NCBI GenBank assembly: GCA_028551475.1
Contig: CM052355.1
Location: 24,827,580 to 24,891,579, forward strand
Direction of reading: 5' to 3'
DNA: 64,000 nt
Source: Casuarina equisetifolia
Taxonomy: Eukaryota > Streptophyta > Magnoliopsida > Fagales > Casuarinaceae
Position 1 is the first letter of the stretch, and each line of letters begins with the position of its first letter. A program made the translations under genes and the position numbers. The notes under the pieces were generated by a model that ran no database searches, was not told where the DNA came from, and saw only the letters and a list, made by a program, of their open reading frames with translations. Shown here piece after piece: positions 47,971 through 59,170 of this stretch.

Positions 47971-49246
47971 ATGATGTGTTTGGTTGGTGGTTTATGGAAT
48001 CAGTGGGAGTGGGCAATGTATGTGTGTGATCAGGAGGTGCCTCATTATCATGCATTCTCGGATCCTCTGGAATGAGCTTCGTCAAAGGTGCCTGCATGGT
48101 AGCATGTGATTTGGCCCCTACTTGTGAAAATGGGAAGATGTCTTCATAGAATTTCACATCCCGACTTACAAAAAATCTATTCTTTTCAAGGTCATATAAT
48201 CTGTAACCCTTCTGACCATGAGCATATCCCATAAATATGCTAGGGATTGCTCGGGGGGCAAACTTGTCCTTTGGTCCTACTGTGGTGGCATGACACAGAC
48301 ATCCAAAAACTCTAAGGTGTGAGAATTTTGGTGATTTTCCAAAAAGTTTTTCGAATGGTGTGACTCCACCTAAAACCGTAGAAGGCATCCTATTGATGAG
48401 ATAGGTAGCAGTGAGTATGTACTCCTCCCAGAATTTGTCAGGGATTGAGCTTTGGAATTTCAGAGCTCGCGCAACATTTAAGATGTGACGATGTTTACGC
48501 TCTACCACATCTTTCTGTTGAGGTGTGTGCACACATGAACTTTCGTGTCGAATGTCACATGATATGAATAGTTGCTTTGTGTGATGATTGAAAAAATCAA
48601 GTGCATTGTCAGTTCTAATGCACTTGACTTCAATGTCAAACTGGTTTTTTACCAAGATGAGGAATTCCTCTAGTCGTGAATGAGTTTCACTCTTGGCTTT
48701 CATCATAAATGTCTAAGTTCCTCGTGAAAAATCATTGACTAATATGAGGAAATATCGTGACCCATTATGATTGGGGATTTTATAAGGTCCCCAGACATCT
48801 ACATGAATTAGGTCAAAAATCCATTGAGCAGTATGATCGCGCGTAGGAAATGAATTGCGAGTTTGTTTCGCAAGTGGACAAATCATGCATGGCTCATGTT
48901 GAGAGAATTTTGCAAATTTGAAATAAGAAATATATTGAAATTTTGCATCAGACATATGCCCAAGTCTGCAATGCCAAAGTTTGGAATTTAAAATATTACA
49001 TGCCAACATAAAAGATAAATCATATCCTGGAAGTTGTGATACATCATTTTTATCTGGACATGCAACAAAAAAATAGCTGCCATTTTTAACTCTACCAAGG
49101 CCTTTGACTTCACTCGTCCAAAGGTCTTGAAAGACACAAAATTCAGCATAAAATATGATGCGGCATCTATTTTCATGGCAAAATTTAGATGCAGAAATGA
49201 GATTGAACTTAAAATCAAAAGAATATAATACTGTGTCTAATTTCAA
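47954..49246 (-). pseudogene. Copia integrase
   Basis: The HHCC zinc region is in 49246-48713 (LWHCRLGHMSDAKF, then CMICPLAKQTRNSF). The core then follows: DLIHVDVWGPY (first Asp), RTDNALDFF (second Asp) and HTPQQKDVVERKH (Glu), and the GKSPKFSHLRVFGC / FMGYAHGQKGYRLY strip. A stop between 48713 and 48706 splits it. The end runs a few codons into the solo LTR. Confidence 0.88.
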
Positions 49247-49347
49247 TGTTTTGGATATGTTGGTGTTTTCAATATGTTTAACCTATGCACCATCACTATT
49301 TGAAAATTTAACTTTCCTAGATTTAGAAGCACAAGGCACAATCGATT

Positions 49348-49614
49348 TTAAGCATGCAAATTGGCAGTTATATGATCACTAGCACCTGAATCAATTATCC
49401 AACATTGATTTAAGGAATGTGATGTACCTGCCAAGTGGGCGTGACTATCCTGATCAGTGTTCAGGAATTGCATGAACTTCTGGAAATCTGTCTTCGTGAT
49501 GAAGGTTTGATCCGAAGCATCCGTCACCAGATTGGCCTTAGCTTCTTCTATGTAATTTTTATGTCCCGGTGGAAAACCATGGAGCCTGTAGCATTCTTTT
49601 TTTCTCATGGCCAT
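49348..49614 (-). pseudogene. Copia gag end and protease
   Basis: Starts with part of a zinc-knuckle-like stretch (KKECYRLHGFPPGHKNY) and ends with CWIIDSGASDHI, the protease active site D-S-G-A. A frame break follows before integrase. Confidence 0.8.
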
Positions 49615-49898
49615 ATCCCTTGTAGTAGTCGCATTGGGGCCCCACTAAATGGTAGCATTCTTCTTTCTTATGGCCATTTTTTTTTTGCAAAGGGCACAAC
49701 GGTCATTTTGCTTGCCCTTAAACTACCTGTCGTTTCGCGCTGCCTTCAGCGTAAACGACATGTCGTTTGCTGTGGGGCGCAGAAATGATGCGTCTCCCGC
49801 AATATGTTGTTCAGCGCCTGAGGAGGTCGTCCCCATAGGTGCACCTGTCGCAACAAGTCCTGCCCCGCCTCCTGAGCCTTTTGTGCCGACCCAATTTT

Positions 49899-50600
49899 TT
49901 ACCGTAACAAATGTGAATTCGCTGGTTGTCTTCCCCGACGAGCTCCGGCGGTATTCAGCCTTGCAGAGGATGGAATAAGCTTGCAAAAGGTCTGGGGGGG
50001 CTGCATAATCAGAATCTTCTCTATGATCAACAGAAAATAGTCATCAAGGCCCCGAATAAACTGGAAAAATTTCATCTCTTCTTTGTGCTCCTGCCACTCT
50101 TCGAAGGATGCCATTCTGGGGCGTTTTAGCTCAATCAGAGAGTTGAACTCGTTCCACAGCTACTTCAATCACCCTGAAATAGGCCAAAATTGATTCTCCC
50201 CTTTGCCGGATTGTGCACAATTCGGTCGTTAGGTCAAAAACCCTAGACTGATCGATCTGCTGATACCGACTGCCAAGTTCTGACCACATTTCGGCCGCCG
50301 TCTTGGTGTAGAGAAGACCGTTGTGGAGATGGTCACCGATCGAGTTCAGGATCCACCTGTGGTAGAGGTCATTGCACCTCTTCCATTGCTTCTAGGTCGG
50401 AGAGTCAGGGTTCTGACGCAGTGTAGGATCCATCAACAAACACATATTTGTTCTTAATTGATAGTGCGATTGTCATCGTCTTGCTCCACGCTGCATAATT
50501 CGCCTAGTCTTCAAGCTTAATTGCCACCAACGCCGTCAAATTTGTGTCTCCAGGCAGCAGATATAGCAGGGTCAGAGTAATCTAGGGTTTGGGCCCTATT
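49899..50600 (-). pseudogene. Copia gag, frameshifted
   Basis: The frame 50114-49899 reads EEWQEHKEEMKFFQFIRGLD and KILIMQPPQTF, the conserved core of plant Copia gag. Upstream pieces exist in other frames (CAQSGKGEN, then W.ELGSRYQQIDQSR.F around 50210-50300). No continuous gag frame remains. Confidence 0.7.
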
Positions 50601-51176
50601 TTCTTATTCTTGGTACGGTGGAGTGGGAGGAGGAATGCGCTGGTAGGTGCGAAATGCCGTTCGGTCATCTCCGTTTTGATGTGGTGACACATACCGCGGT
50701 GTCGATTGGCCAGGATCCGCCATCTCGTTGGTCAGAGAGGGCTGGGAGCAGGACGATGTCGTTTGGAAAGGAGACGATGTCATTGCTAGGTTTGGGCAAC
50801 GGTGTCGTTTGAGTGGAGCGACGTCATTTCAGAAGATGCTTATTCTGAATAGCAAACGGCGTTGTTCCACTAAAACAGAGGATGATGATACCTCGTCGTT
50901 CTGGTCGTCGTTTTGTTGAGATAAATAAGCTGAACCAAAACTACACCGTTTTGAGTTAGGTTACCGGAATAAACGCAGCGCTGGGTTGGGGTGTAGTCTG
51001 GTTTGTGATAGAAAGCGTCAAAGGGCGTTTTACGGTCGGTTTTGACTGAAAATTAGCCAGAAAACTCCGATTTGTGGGTTTTGAGCGGAAGTGATTTGGA
51101 TCGAATGGAAACGAATGAGTTTTTAGCTCGATTTGCAGAGAAAAAAACACGATAAGAACCTATGCTCTTGATGCCA
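50600..51176 (-). other. Copia 5' untranslated leader and primer-binding site
   Basis: Between the 5' LTR and gag. The minus strand begins TGGCATCAAGAGC directly after the LTR end at 51177, matching an initiator-Met-type primer site with a few changes. Short frames here have no recognisable content. Confidence 0.6.
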
Positions 51177-51528
51177 TGTCAAAACACTTGAAAAGAGGGA
51201 TAAATATGCTCATTTCATTGATGAAGCAAAAACCTTATCACAAATCTATTACAAAGACGGGTGAATGAATCCCATGATGAAACTAAAACAACCTATACAA
51301 TGTCTATTTAAAGAAAAATTTCACATAAACAAGCAAACGGCTCCAAGTCTTGTCTCCCCACGTCGCACGTCGTCCTGCTGCCTGAGATGACTCACAGCAG
51401 CTACTTTTCTCAAACTTGAATGAAGCCTCTTATAGCAATTACCTCAGTAGCTGTTGTGTGGCTGTGTAGCTGAGCTGGAGGGGTAGTTACTAGTGACGTA
51501 GCTGCCCTCCTAACCATATATCCGAACA
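51177..51528 (-). repeat. 5' LTR of the Copia element
   Basis: 352 bp; TGTCAAAACACTTG at one end and ATATCCGAACA at the other (plus-strand wording). Confidence 0.9.
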
Positions 51529-52830
51529 TATAGTTTGACACTATCATTCTTTAGAGGCTTTGGTCTTTTAAAGGCTTTGCTGTTTTAAAAGTTTTAATGT
51601 TATTGGAATTATCTCAATTTCTCAAACTTGAATGGTGATTTGTAGTCTAGAGTTCTTAGTCGCCTACACCGTACCATTAAGCTTTTTCCCTTATCCTTTC
51701 ACACGGTTTAACATTATCTTTCAGAGGCTATGGTGTTTTAAAGGTTTTGGTGTTTTAAAAGTCTTAATATTATTGGAATCATCTCTATTTCTCAACCATG
51801 AATGAAGATTTGTTGTCTAGAGTTTTGAATCCCTACACCTAACCCCATTAGTCTTTTGCCCTTATCCCTTCACACGGGTTAATACCATCTTTCAGAGTTT
51901 ATGGTGTTTTAAAAGTCTTAATATCATTGGAATCATCTCTATTTCTCGACCTTGAATGAAGATTTGCAGTCTCAATCCCTATACGTAACTTCACATAGTT
52001 TGACACTACCTTTGAGAGGCTCTTTGTATTTTAAAAATCTTAATATTATTGGAATCATCTCTGTTTCTATACCTTGAATGGAGATTTGCAGTCTAGAGTT
52101 TTGAATCCTTACACCTAACCCCATTAGTCTTTTGCCCTTATCCCTTCACACGGTTTAATACTATCTTTCAGAGTTTATGGTGTTTTAAAAGTCTTAATAT
52201 CATTGGAATCATCTCTATTTCTCGACCTTGAATGAAGATTTGCAGCCTCAATCCCTACACGTAACTTCATTAGTCTTTATCCCTTATCACTTCACACAGT
52301 TTGACACTACCTTTGAGAGGCTCTTGTGTTTTAAAAATCGTAATATTATTGGAACCATCTCTGTTTCTATACCTTGAATGGAGATTTGCAGTCTAGAGTT
52401 TTGAATCCTTACACCTAACCCCATTAGTCTTTTTCCCTTATCCCTTCATACAATTTGATACTATCTTTCAAATTTTAGGGTGTTTTAAAGGCTCTGGTGT
52501 TTTAAAAGTCTTAATATCATTGGAATCATCTCTATTTCTCGGCCTTGAATGAAGATTAGTAGTCTAAAGTTCTCAATCCCTACACATAACTTCATCAGTC
52601 TTTATGCCTTATCACTTCACACGGTTTGACACTATCTTTGAGAGGCTCTTGTATTTTAACAATCTTAATATAATTGGAACCATCTCTGTATTTAAAAATC
52701 TTGATATTTTGGAATCATCTCTGCTTCTATGCCTTGAATGGAGATTTGCAGTCTGGAGTTCCAATCCACCCCGAACCACTTAGTCTTCTATCCTTATCGC
52801 TTCACTCGGTCTAATTCTCGGAGGCTCAGG
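51529..52830. repeat. Tandem repeat array, unit B, right part
   Basis: About eight monomers marked by CACACGGTTT-like words at about 51699, 51878, 51990, 52148, 52292, 52448, 52617 and 52802 (spacing roughly 110-185 bp). From 51820 to 52560 pairs of monomers repeat as a unit of about 275-300 bp (GAGTTTTGAATCC near 51819, 52096 and 52396), a simple higher-order structure. Unit A has only about two monomers. Confidence 0.85.
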
Positions 52831-53338
52831 TCAAAGAACAAAGTTCTGAATTTTTAATCTTCCGCTTAGGGGACTCCACAATTTTCACCTTACGTGTGGC
52901 GATTTACGCGTACATTACGCGTTTATGCATGTAGCTTCTCAGAAAAACAAGCCCTTGGTCCCTTCACTAATAAGCAACTTCCTGGAAACTCTTTTTTATG
53001 CCAATCTTCTATCATAAAAAGGGTGGCCTCTTCCCATTTGCCACAGGTAAGATCACCGAACTAAACTAGGTTTTGGTCATAGTCTGCAACCTTTTATCTT
53101 CCCCAGTCACGAAACCTTATTAGCTCCAAGATATTCCCCAACTACTTTCTGAACCTAGATTCCCTCTCGTTTTCTGTTTTGCAAGTTCCTAAAACTAGGA
53201 AATGGTTTTTCAGTAAGCTAAACACACCTCCCAAAAGGAAGAGGGACTTGTTACCTTTATACGCTATTGGTTCTGGTTCTGTACTCATCTTCTTGAATTC
53301 TTACCCTATAGTCCAAACACGTACTTACTCCCAGGAAA
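52831..53338 (+). other. Leader region of the ATPase-like pseudogene
   Basis: Matches 26480-27223. The TATA box is altered (ATCATAAAAA at 53011-53020) and the TTCTGG repeat is down to about two units. Confidence 0.65.
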
Positions 53339-56300
53339 ATGCTCCCGTCAAACGGTGTGAATGAGCCTCAGCTTTGCGACAATGAAGAGGACACTCTTGG
53401 TGCTAGTTTACTCGTCACTGCCACCACCACCACTGTTTCTGACAAATACCGTCGGTTTTGGCTTCGGAGCATCAGTGTAGGAATTCTGGTCTCCGTCAAG
53501 AAACCCGCTTTTGATCAAGAATCTCCACAGCCATCGCCATCGTCTATACCTTATGCTTCTTGCCAGCAGGAACCTTCACCGATTGCTGACTCTAAACAAT
53601 CCGAGCATGTCATTGACGTTCCCTCTGAAAAAGGGGACAAGAAAGAGACAGATAGAGATCGAGCCAAAGTTGTTCAGATCGTGAAAGAGAAGAACTTGAA
53701 CTCTCTTAGAAAGCTCGGAGGTGTTGACCAGGTTGCAAGACTTCTGGGTTCTAATTTGGAGGTAGGAATTAATCGTATCTCGATTCTTTAACCTCAAGCT
53801 TAATGTATCTAATTTGTGTAAGGTCTTTTCATAAGAGCACGCCCTTCGTCATCTTGTAAGGATGTATTTTTATACATAAATTTTTTACTTAGCAAAACAA
53901 AAAATTTAAAAATGAAAAACACCTTAAGCTTAGGTTGTTAGAGAACAGTGTGGTTTATTTATTCACTTACCTTAGCAGGCAGGGATTAACGGCAGTCTGG
54001 ACCACCAAGCATGGAAAACTGACGATAAACCGGCCGAGGAAAGGGGGTTCTTGTACTTCTTCTTGAAGGCTTGCAACAGATTAACAATCTTTCAGCTCTT
54101 GCTATCAGCTACGTTGTCCTTTGCAATTGATATGATACAGAAAGGAGCCAAAGGTGGGTGGCGTGATGGGGTTGCCATACTTTCTGCCGTGGTCCTGCTT
54201 GTTGCTTTCACTTCCTTAGATAACTTTCTCCACAAAAAGAAGAGTGTAAAGAAGCTTTTAGAGAATATGAGGAAATTGGAAGTGAAAGTTATCAGAAGTG
54301 GAAATGACGAATTTATCCCCATTTGTGACGTTGTGGAGGGTGATATAGTGATTTTAGAGAAGGATGATCGTGTTCCGACTGATGGCTTGTTCGTGGAAGG
54401 GGATGAATCAGAGGTGGATGAGGTCATGAACTCCAAAATTGATCGTGATAGCAACCCATTTCTCTTCTCTGGTTCGAAGGTTGTCAAGGGTTATGGTAGA
54501 ATGCTTGTAACGTCGACCGGTGACAATATAGTCGTGGGTAAGTCGCTGATATTGATGGCTTATGATCCTCAAGAGGAAAGACTGTTACAATCTCGAATCG
54601 AGGAACCAAATTATTTTGGAGAAGTGTTTGCTCTTTGTGCCACTGTGCTTATTGCTGTTGTGGTATTGATTCGCCTTTCACAAAGAACAAACGACAACAA
54701 CAAGTTTTAGCAGAAGTCGGAAATGTTTCATACAAAATGCTGATGAAGATATTCAAAAAAATTTCTAACAAATCTCAAGGAAAGATTTCGATTTTGACAA
54801 GTGCCCTCGTAGCAACAGTAATAGGCATCCGACACAGAATGCCCGTAGTAATTACACTTTCTCTGTGTCAGTGGAACAAAAAGGTATAGTTATACTAAGC
54901 AGAACCCCGAACTTATCCGCTTGTGCCACAATGGGGATTGTCACAGTGCTTTATCTCGATGCAACTGATAGGCTGATGTGTAATTGTGCGGAGATTCACA
55001 AATTTTGTGTCGACGGGGAAGACATTACGGAGAGTGTGGACCCTCAAATAAACCAAGTTGTTCTTGAAGCTTTGCGTCAGGGAATTGGTGCGTCAGTACT
55101 TGTGCCTGACATTGCTCTTAGTTCGACTATTCATTCAATCATTTCTTGGTCGGAGTCAAATTTGGATCTTAACATGGAGGTTTTGGATAAAGGTTTCGAT
55201 ATTCTTGAGTATACGAAGTTGAGTTCTGGAAACAAAGTTAGTGGGGTTTTGATGAGGAAAAAAGGTAACGATGAACTTTTGCATTTACACTAGAGTGGAG
55301 CTGCATCGACCATATTGAAAATGTGTACACACTACTATAACAACAGAGGGGAAATTCACGGTATGGCAGATGAAAAAAAAAGAATGTTTGAGCAAGAGAC
55401 TAAAAATATGGAGGATGGTGGTCTTATACCCGTTGCATTCGCATGTGGACAAACTAAGGACCGAGAACTTATAGAAGAGGGGTTGAACTTGTTGGTGCTA
55501 GTGGGTCTGAAATGCACATTTAAGGATGAGATTAGATCAGGAGTGGAAGCTCTTAGAGGTGCTGGAGTACACGTCCAGCTATTTTCTGAGAATGAACTCT
55601 CGGAGGTGAGAGCCCTGGCTTGTGAATTAGGAGTCCCAACCCCTTGTTCAAGTGAAGAGGCACTTAAAGCTAAAGAAGTTCGAGGTTTCACTAGCAACGG
55701 AAGAATGAAGAAAGTGCATCTGCCTACTGTCATTGGAAATTGCCTCCCAGAGGATAAGTTTCGTGTGGTACAGCTACTGCGTCAAGAAGGTCATGTAGTT
55801 GCATTCTTTGGAGGGTTGACAACAAGTGACACCCTAGCTCTGAAAGAAGCCGATGTAGGGATCACTCATGAGTATAGAAGCACGGAAATGGCAAGAGGTA
55901 ACTCTGACATTACTGTCAGAGATTTTGGTTCATTCTTTCATATTTTGAAGTGTGGCAGATGTGCTTACCACAACATTCAGAAGTTCACTCAAATTCAGCT
56001 TACCACTTGCATCTCTGGGATGGTAATAGCCTTAGTGGCGACAATTGTTACCGGCACATCCCCGATAGCAGGAGCAGCGTTGTTGTGGTTGAACTTGGTT
56101 ACTTGCTTTCTAGGTTTGTCAGTGATGCTAATGGATTTAAAAGGCCAGGAACAGGAACTGCTGAGAAACAAACCAGCTAAAAGAAGTCAGTCACTTTTAA
56201 CCAAGGCCATATGGAGAAATATTGCAGTTCAAGTAATATACCAGTCTTCTGTCCTACTAGTCCTTCTGTTTAGGGGACAAGCTATACTCAACACGAACGA

Positions 56301-56763
56301 TCATGTCTGGAAGACCATGATCTTCAATATGTTTTACCTCTGTCAGATATTTAATCAGTTTAATGCCATGGACGTGGTAAGGAGGGAAGACCTGAAGATT
56401 GTCCTCCACAGCTATTCTTTTCTGCTGACTCTGGTTGCTGTTATAGCTCTTCAGCTGATAGTCATTGAGCTTCTGTGGATCATTTCCAATTTTAAGAGGC
56501 TGAACACAGTACAGTGGGCTTACTGTTTCCTTGTTGCCGCGCTTTCATGGGGGTTTGATTTGGCCTTAAAATATCTTGCTGATTTTTTTTAAAAAATAAG
56601 GCTATTTTTTACATCATTTTATTCACACGGCAGATCCTCGAATAGCATGCATTGGCCCTTTGTTTTTCCTCTGGGTTTTCCACTTTTCATTGTCCTTCTA
56701 GCCTTGCTTGGACCCCTTGCCATTGTAAATAAATACGGAAAACTGCCACTTGTTGATGGATAA
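53339..56763 (+). pseudogene. P2B ATPase-like pseudogene, unit B copy
   Basis: The same two-exon layout as the gene at 27224: exon 1 53339-53761, exon 2 from 53979, splice sites kept. The frame is broken by a base loss with TAG at about 54708-54710, TAG at 54887-54889, a further frame change before 54900, TGG changed to TAG at 55291-55293, and a poly-T expansion with TAA at 56590-56592. The same motif losses are present (CLDATDRLM is YLDATDRLM here, RQGMP is RHRMP), so loss of the catalytic motifs came before the duplication. The part after 55745 is much closer to unit A than the middle is. Confidence 0.92.
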
Positions 56764-57090
56764 AGAAGTTGTCCGGTCTCTGTAGGTTAGGCTAGTGAGT
56801 ATGTTTGGCGCTCCTGTCGAAAAGGCCAAAATACTTCGTGAAAATTCTTGTTTATGTAGTAATGCAGATGTTGGCTTTCTTGATGATGTGAAGGGCAAAT
56901 TTTGCCTGATGTAGCAACTCTCCTTTGTCTGTCTTTTGTACTTGAATTTCAAGGAAAAAATGGAATGGTCCTAGATCTTTCATAGCAAGTTCATTTTGTA
57001 GGGTTCCCATTATATAATGGAGGTGAGCATTTGGGGACCCTTTTAGTATATCACATAAACATATGCAAGTAAAATATAATGTGATTTTCT
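56764..57090. other. 3' flank of the ATPase-like pseudogene
   Basis: Matches 30651-30980 with about 5% differences by eye. No gene was seen. Confidence 0.6.
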
Positions 57091-57560
57091 TTATGTAATA
57101 TAATGAGAGAGAAATCTACTGTAGATATCTTATAATCCAACTTTTAGAGGAAGAAACTAAGATGTTGATGCCAAGCACACGGTACTTGTTTTAAACCATA
57201 GAAAGATTTCTTTTTAAATTGACAAACATGTTGGGGATGAGAGTTGTTAATAAATCCAAGAGGATGGACTATGTAGACTTTTTCATCTAAATTGTTGTTA
57301 TGAAGAAATGCATTTTTGATATCAAGTTGATGTGATGACTAATTTCTAGAGTAGGCAATTGCAAATATTGTTCAAGTAGTCATTGGTTTGCTGACCAAGT
57401 TGAAGGTTCCCATGTAATTAATGCCTAGCTATTGGTGGAATCCTTTCGTCACAAGGCATGACCTATAAGGTTCAAAAGATCCATCAAATCAAATCAAAGG
57501 TGCACTCATTTGCAAGTGTTATTGAATTAGTCTGGGTATTCCTTAGCCATGGCTATTCAC
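57090..57560 (-). pseudogene. Copia RT remnant, unit B
   Basis: Counterpart of 30980-31480, with a further deletion of about 70 bp near 57500. No open frame. Confidence 0.65.
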
Positions 57561-59170
57561 CATCTAGGATCTTTTATGGCTTTATTAAAGTTGTTAGGAA
57601 TATTGAGATTCTTTTTAATGTTGACAAAAAGACATATATAATAATTTTAATTGTCTTTTAAAATAATTTACATATATAATAATTTGCCAAATAAAAAATC
57701 TAATATAATATATTTCTAAACAGAATGTTTGCTCTACAAATGTTATATTAATGCTTGTATTAACATCATGAGAATATTTTTATTCCCTCCTTAGTCAAGT
57801 GAGCTGAAATGCTTGTAGTTGGACAGTGAAACGATGAGTTTTAACTTGAAGCTGCTTGTTGGCGGGGAAGATGGTAAACCATCTTCATTCTCTCCTCTCA
57901 TGCGACACAAAGGCTAACGGGTAGAACCAAATGAAAGCTACACGAATCACCTCTCCTTCGAGTTTGAATCAATTTGACTTGGCTAAAGTAGATATGACAT
58001 ATCAAAACGGTTAGAAGAAAAAAAGGAAAAAATTGTGAGGTAAGTAGATTGGTTTAAAAGTGAAAAACACTTACTTTTTCGCTGGTTGTGTGCAGAAAAA
58101 TGTGAACTTTCTAGAAAGTAAATCTGAACTTTCAAGCATTAAAATTGAGTTGCATTTCGTCCATAATCTCATAAGCATCTTTAATTTGCATTTCTAAACT
58201 CTTTGCTCATTGTCTTGAGTTAATTTGGGCTGAGTTTTCGAAAAAATTGTACACTGTCTGGTTCTGTTCTATTCATGGCTATTGTTCATTCACTTATGCT
58301 TGTTTGAGCATATTAGCTGTTAGTTGTGATTATTTGATTGCATATTATATTCTAAACCAAGCTGAAATATACAAGAAATTGTGCCGTGCCACATGTGTTT
58401 GTATTTCAAAGAAATAAGTAATATTTTTGTGTCTAAACACCTCACGTTTTGGGATAGAATTTGAGGCTCTGTGACTTGCTGGTTGGGATTAATTAATCAC
58501 TGTAAAATCTACGTACTGGAACTTTTATTATATAATAGTGAAGGCTGTGAGCTGAAAGAATTTGTTAGAATATCATTTTATAACTATTTGAAGCTCATAG
58601 CCTTTTTGATGTTGATGACTGTCCTGCTTGGATTGAACAATTAATACAACATACTTGCACATCCATGTACCTTTGAGTAGAGTATAAATCATAGAGATAG
58701 AAAATGAGAAACCTCAAGAAATTGTTTGATTTCTTGAGTGGAAGTAAGAACACAAAGAACCTAACTATGATGTAAGAATTTTGATTCAATTCGATGATCT
58801 ATGTACAAAACGAAGCCTAAATTTATAGGCAAAAGAGAGCTGTATAAAATCCCTAGAAAGTCAACTAAGATTGACAATCGGAGGTAGAAATTTGATTTTG
58901 TCAGAACATGCAAACAATTTGAAGCCCTAGAGCAGTCTAAGGTTGGTGAAGTCCGATTCTTTCTATTTGCTGGTAAAAGCTCCAATGCTGGTTCTCCGAC
59001 TAGGTTCGTGTAGAGGCCGCCGGAGAAATCAGGGAAAGATATGACACTTGCGGAAAGAGATGAACAAGGCTGACGTGGCTTGTGTGGTTGATGTGTCGCT
59101 CCATGTGTTTGAATGAACCCGAGCTAGTGTCATGTGGCACTAACGTGGAGATATAGATGTGGCAAATGTT
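57561..59170. other. Non-coding duplicated stretch, unit B
   Basis: Matches 31500-33100. At about 59170 it jumps to sequence matching 33640, so about 530 bp of the old LTR present in unit A are missing here. No gene was seen. Confidence 0.5.

Larger units (their letters stand above)
44405..51528 (-). mobile_element. Ty1/copia LTR retrotransposon, decayed, with nested solo LTR
   Basis: Minus-strand element with 5' LTR 51177-51528 and 3' LTR 44405-44748 (both TG..CA on the plus strand). Target duplication: CATAG at 44400-44404 against TATAG at 51529-51533. Inside the 5' LTR on the minus strand is TGGCATCAAGAGC, an initiator-Met-type primer site. Next to the 3' LTR is a purine tract, CTTGAGGGGAGA. 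Order is gag, protease, integrase, RT, RNase H, as in Copia. The gag frame is broken, integrase is split by a stop near 48710, a 1.34-kb insertion separates integrase from RT, and RNase H has a stop at about 45083. The LTRs differ clearly, so it is not recent. It cannot move on its own. Confidence 0.92.

Noticed and set aside
51529..52830. CRISPR-like array
   Set aside because: Monomers are long, diverged and contiguous with no unique spacers; it is a plant tandem repeat.
53179..53364. Upstream ORF before the ATPase-like pseudogene
   Set aside because: It opens at a non-ATG codon and the unit A version has no ATG either; the Ser-Gly run is a translation of the TTCTGG repeat.
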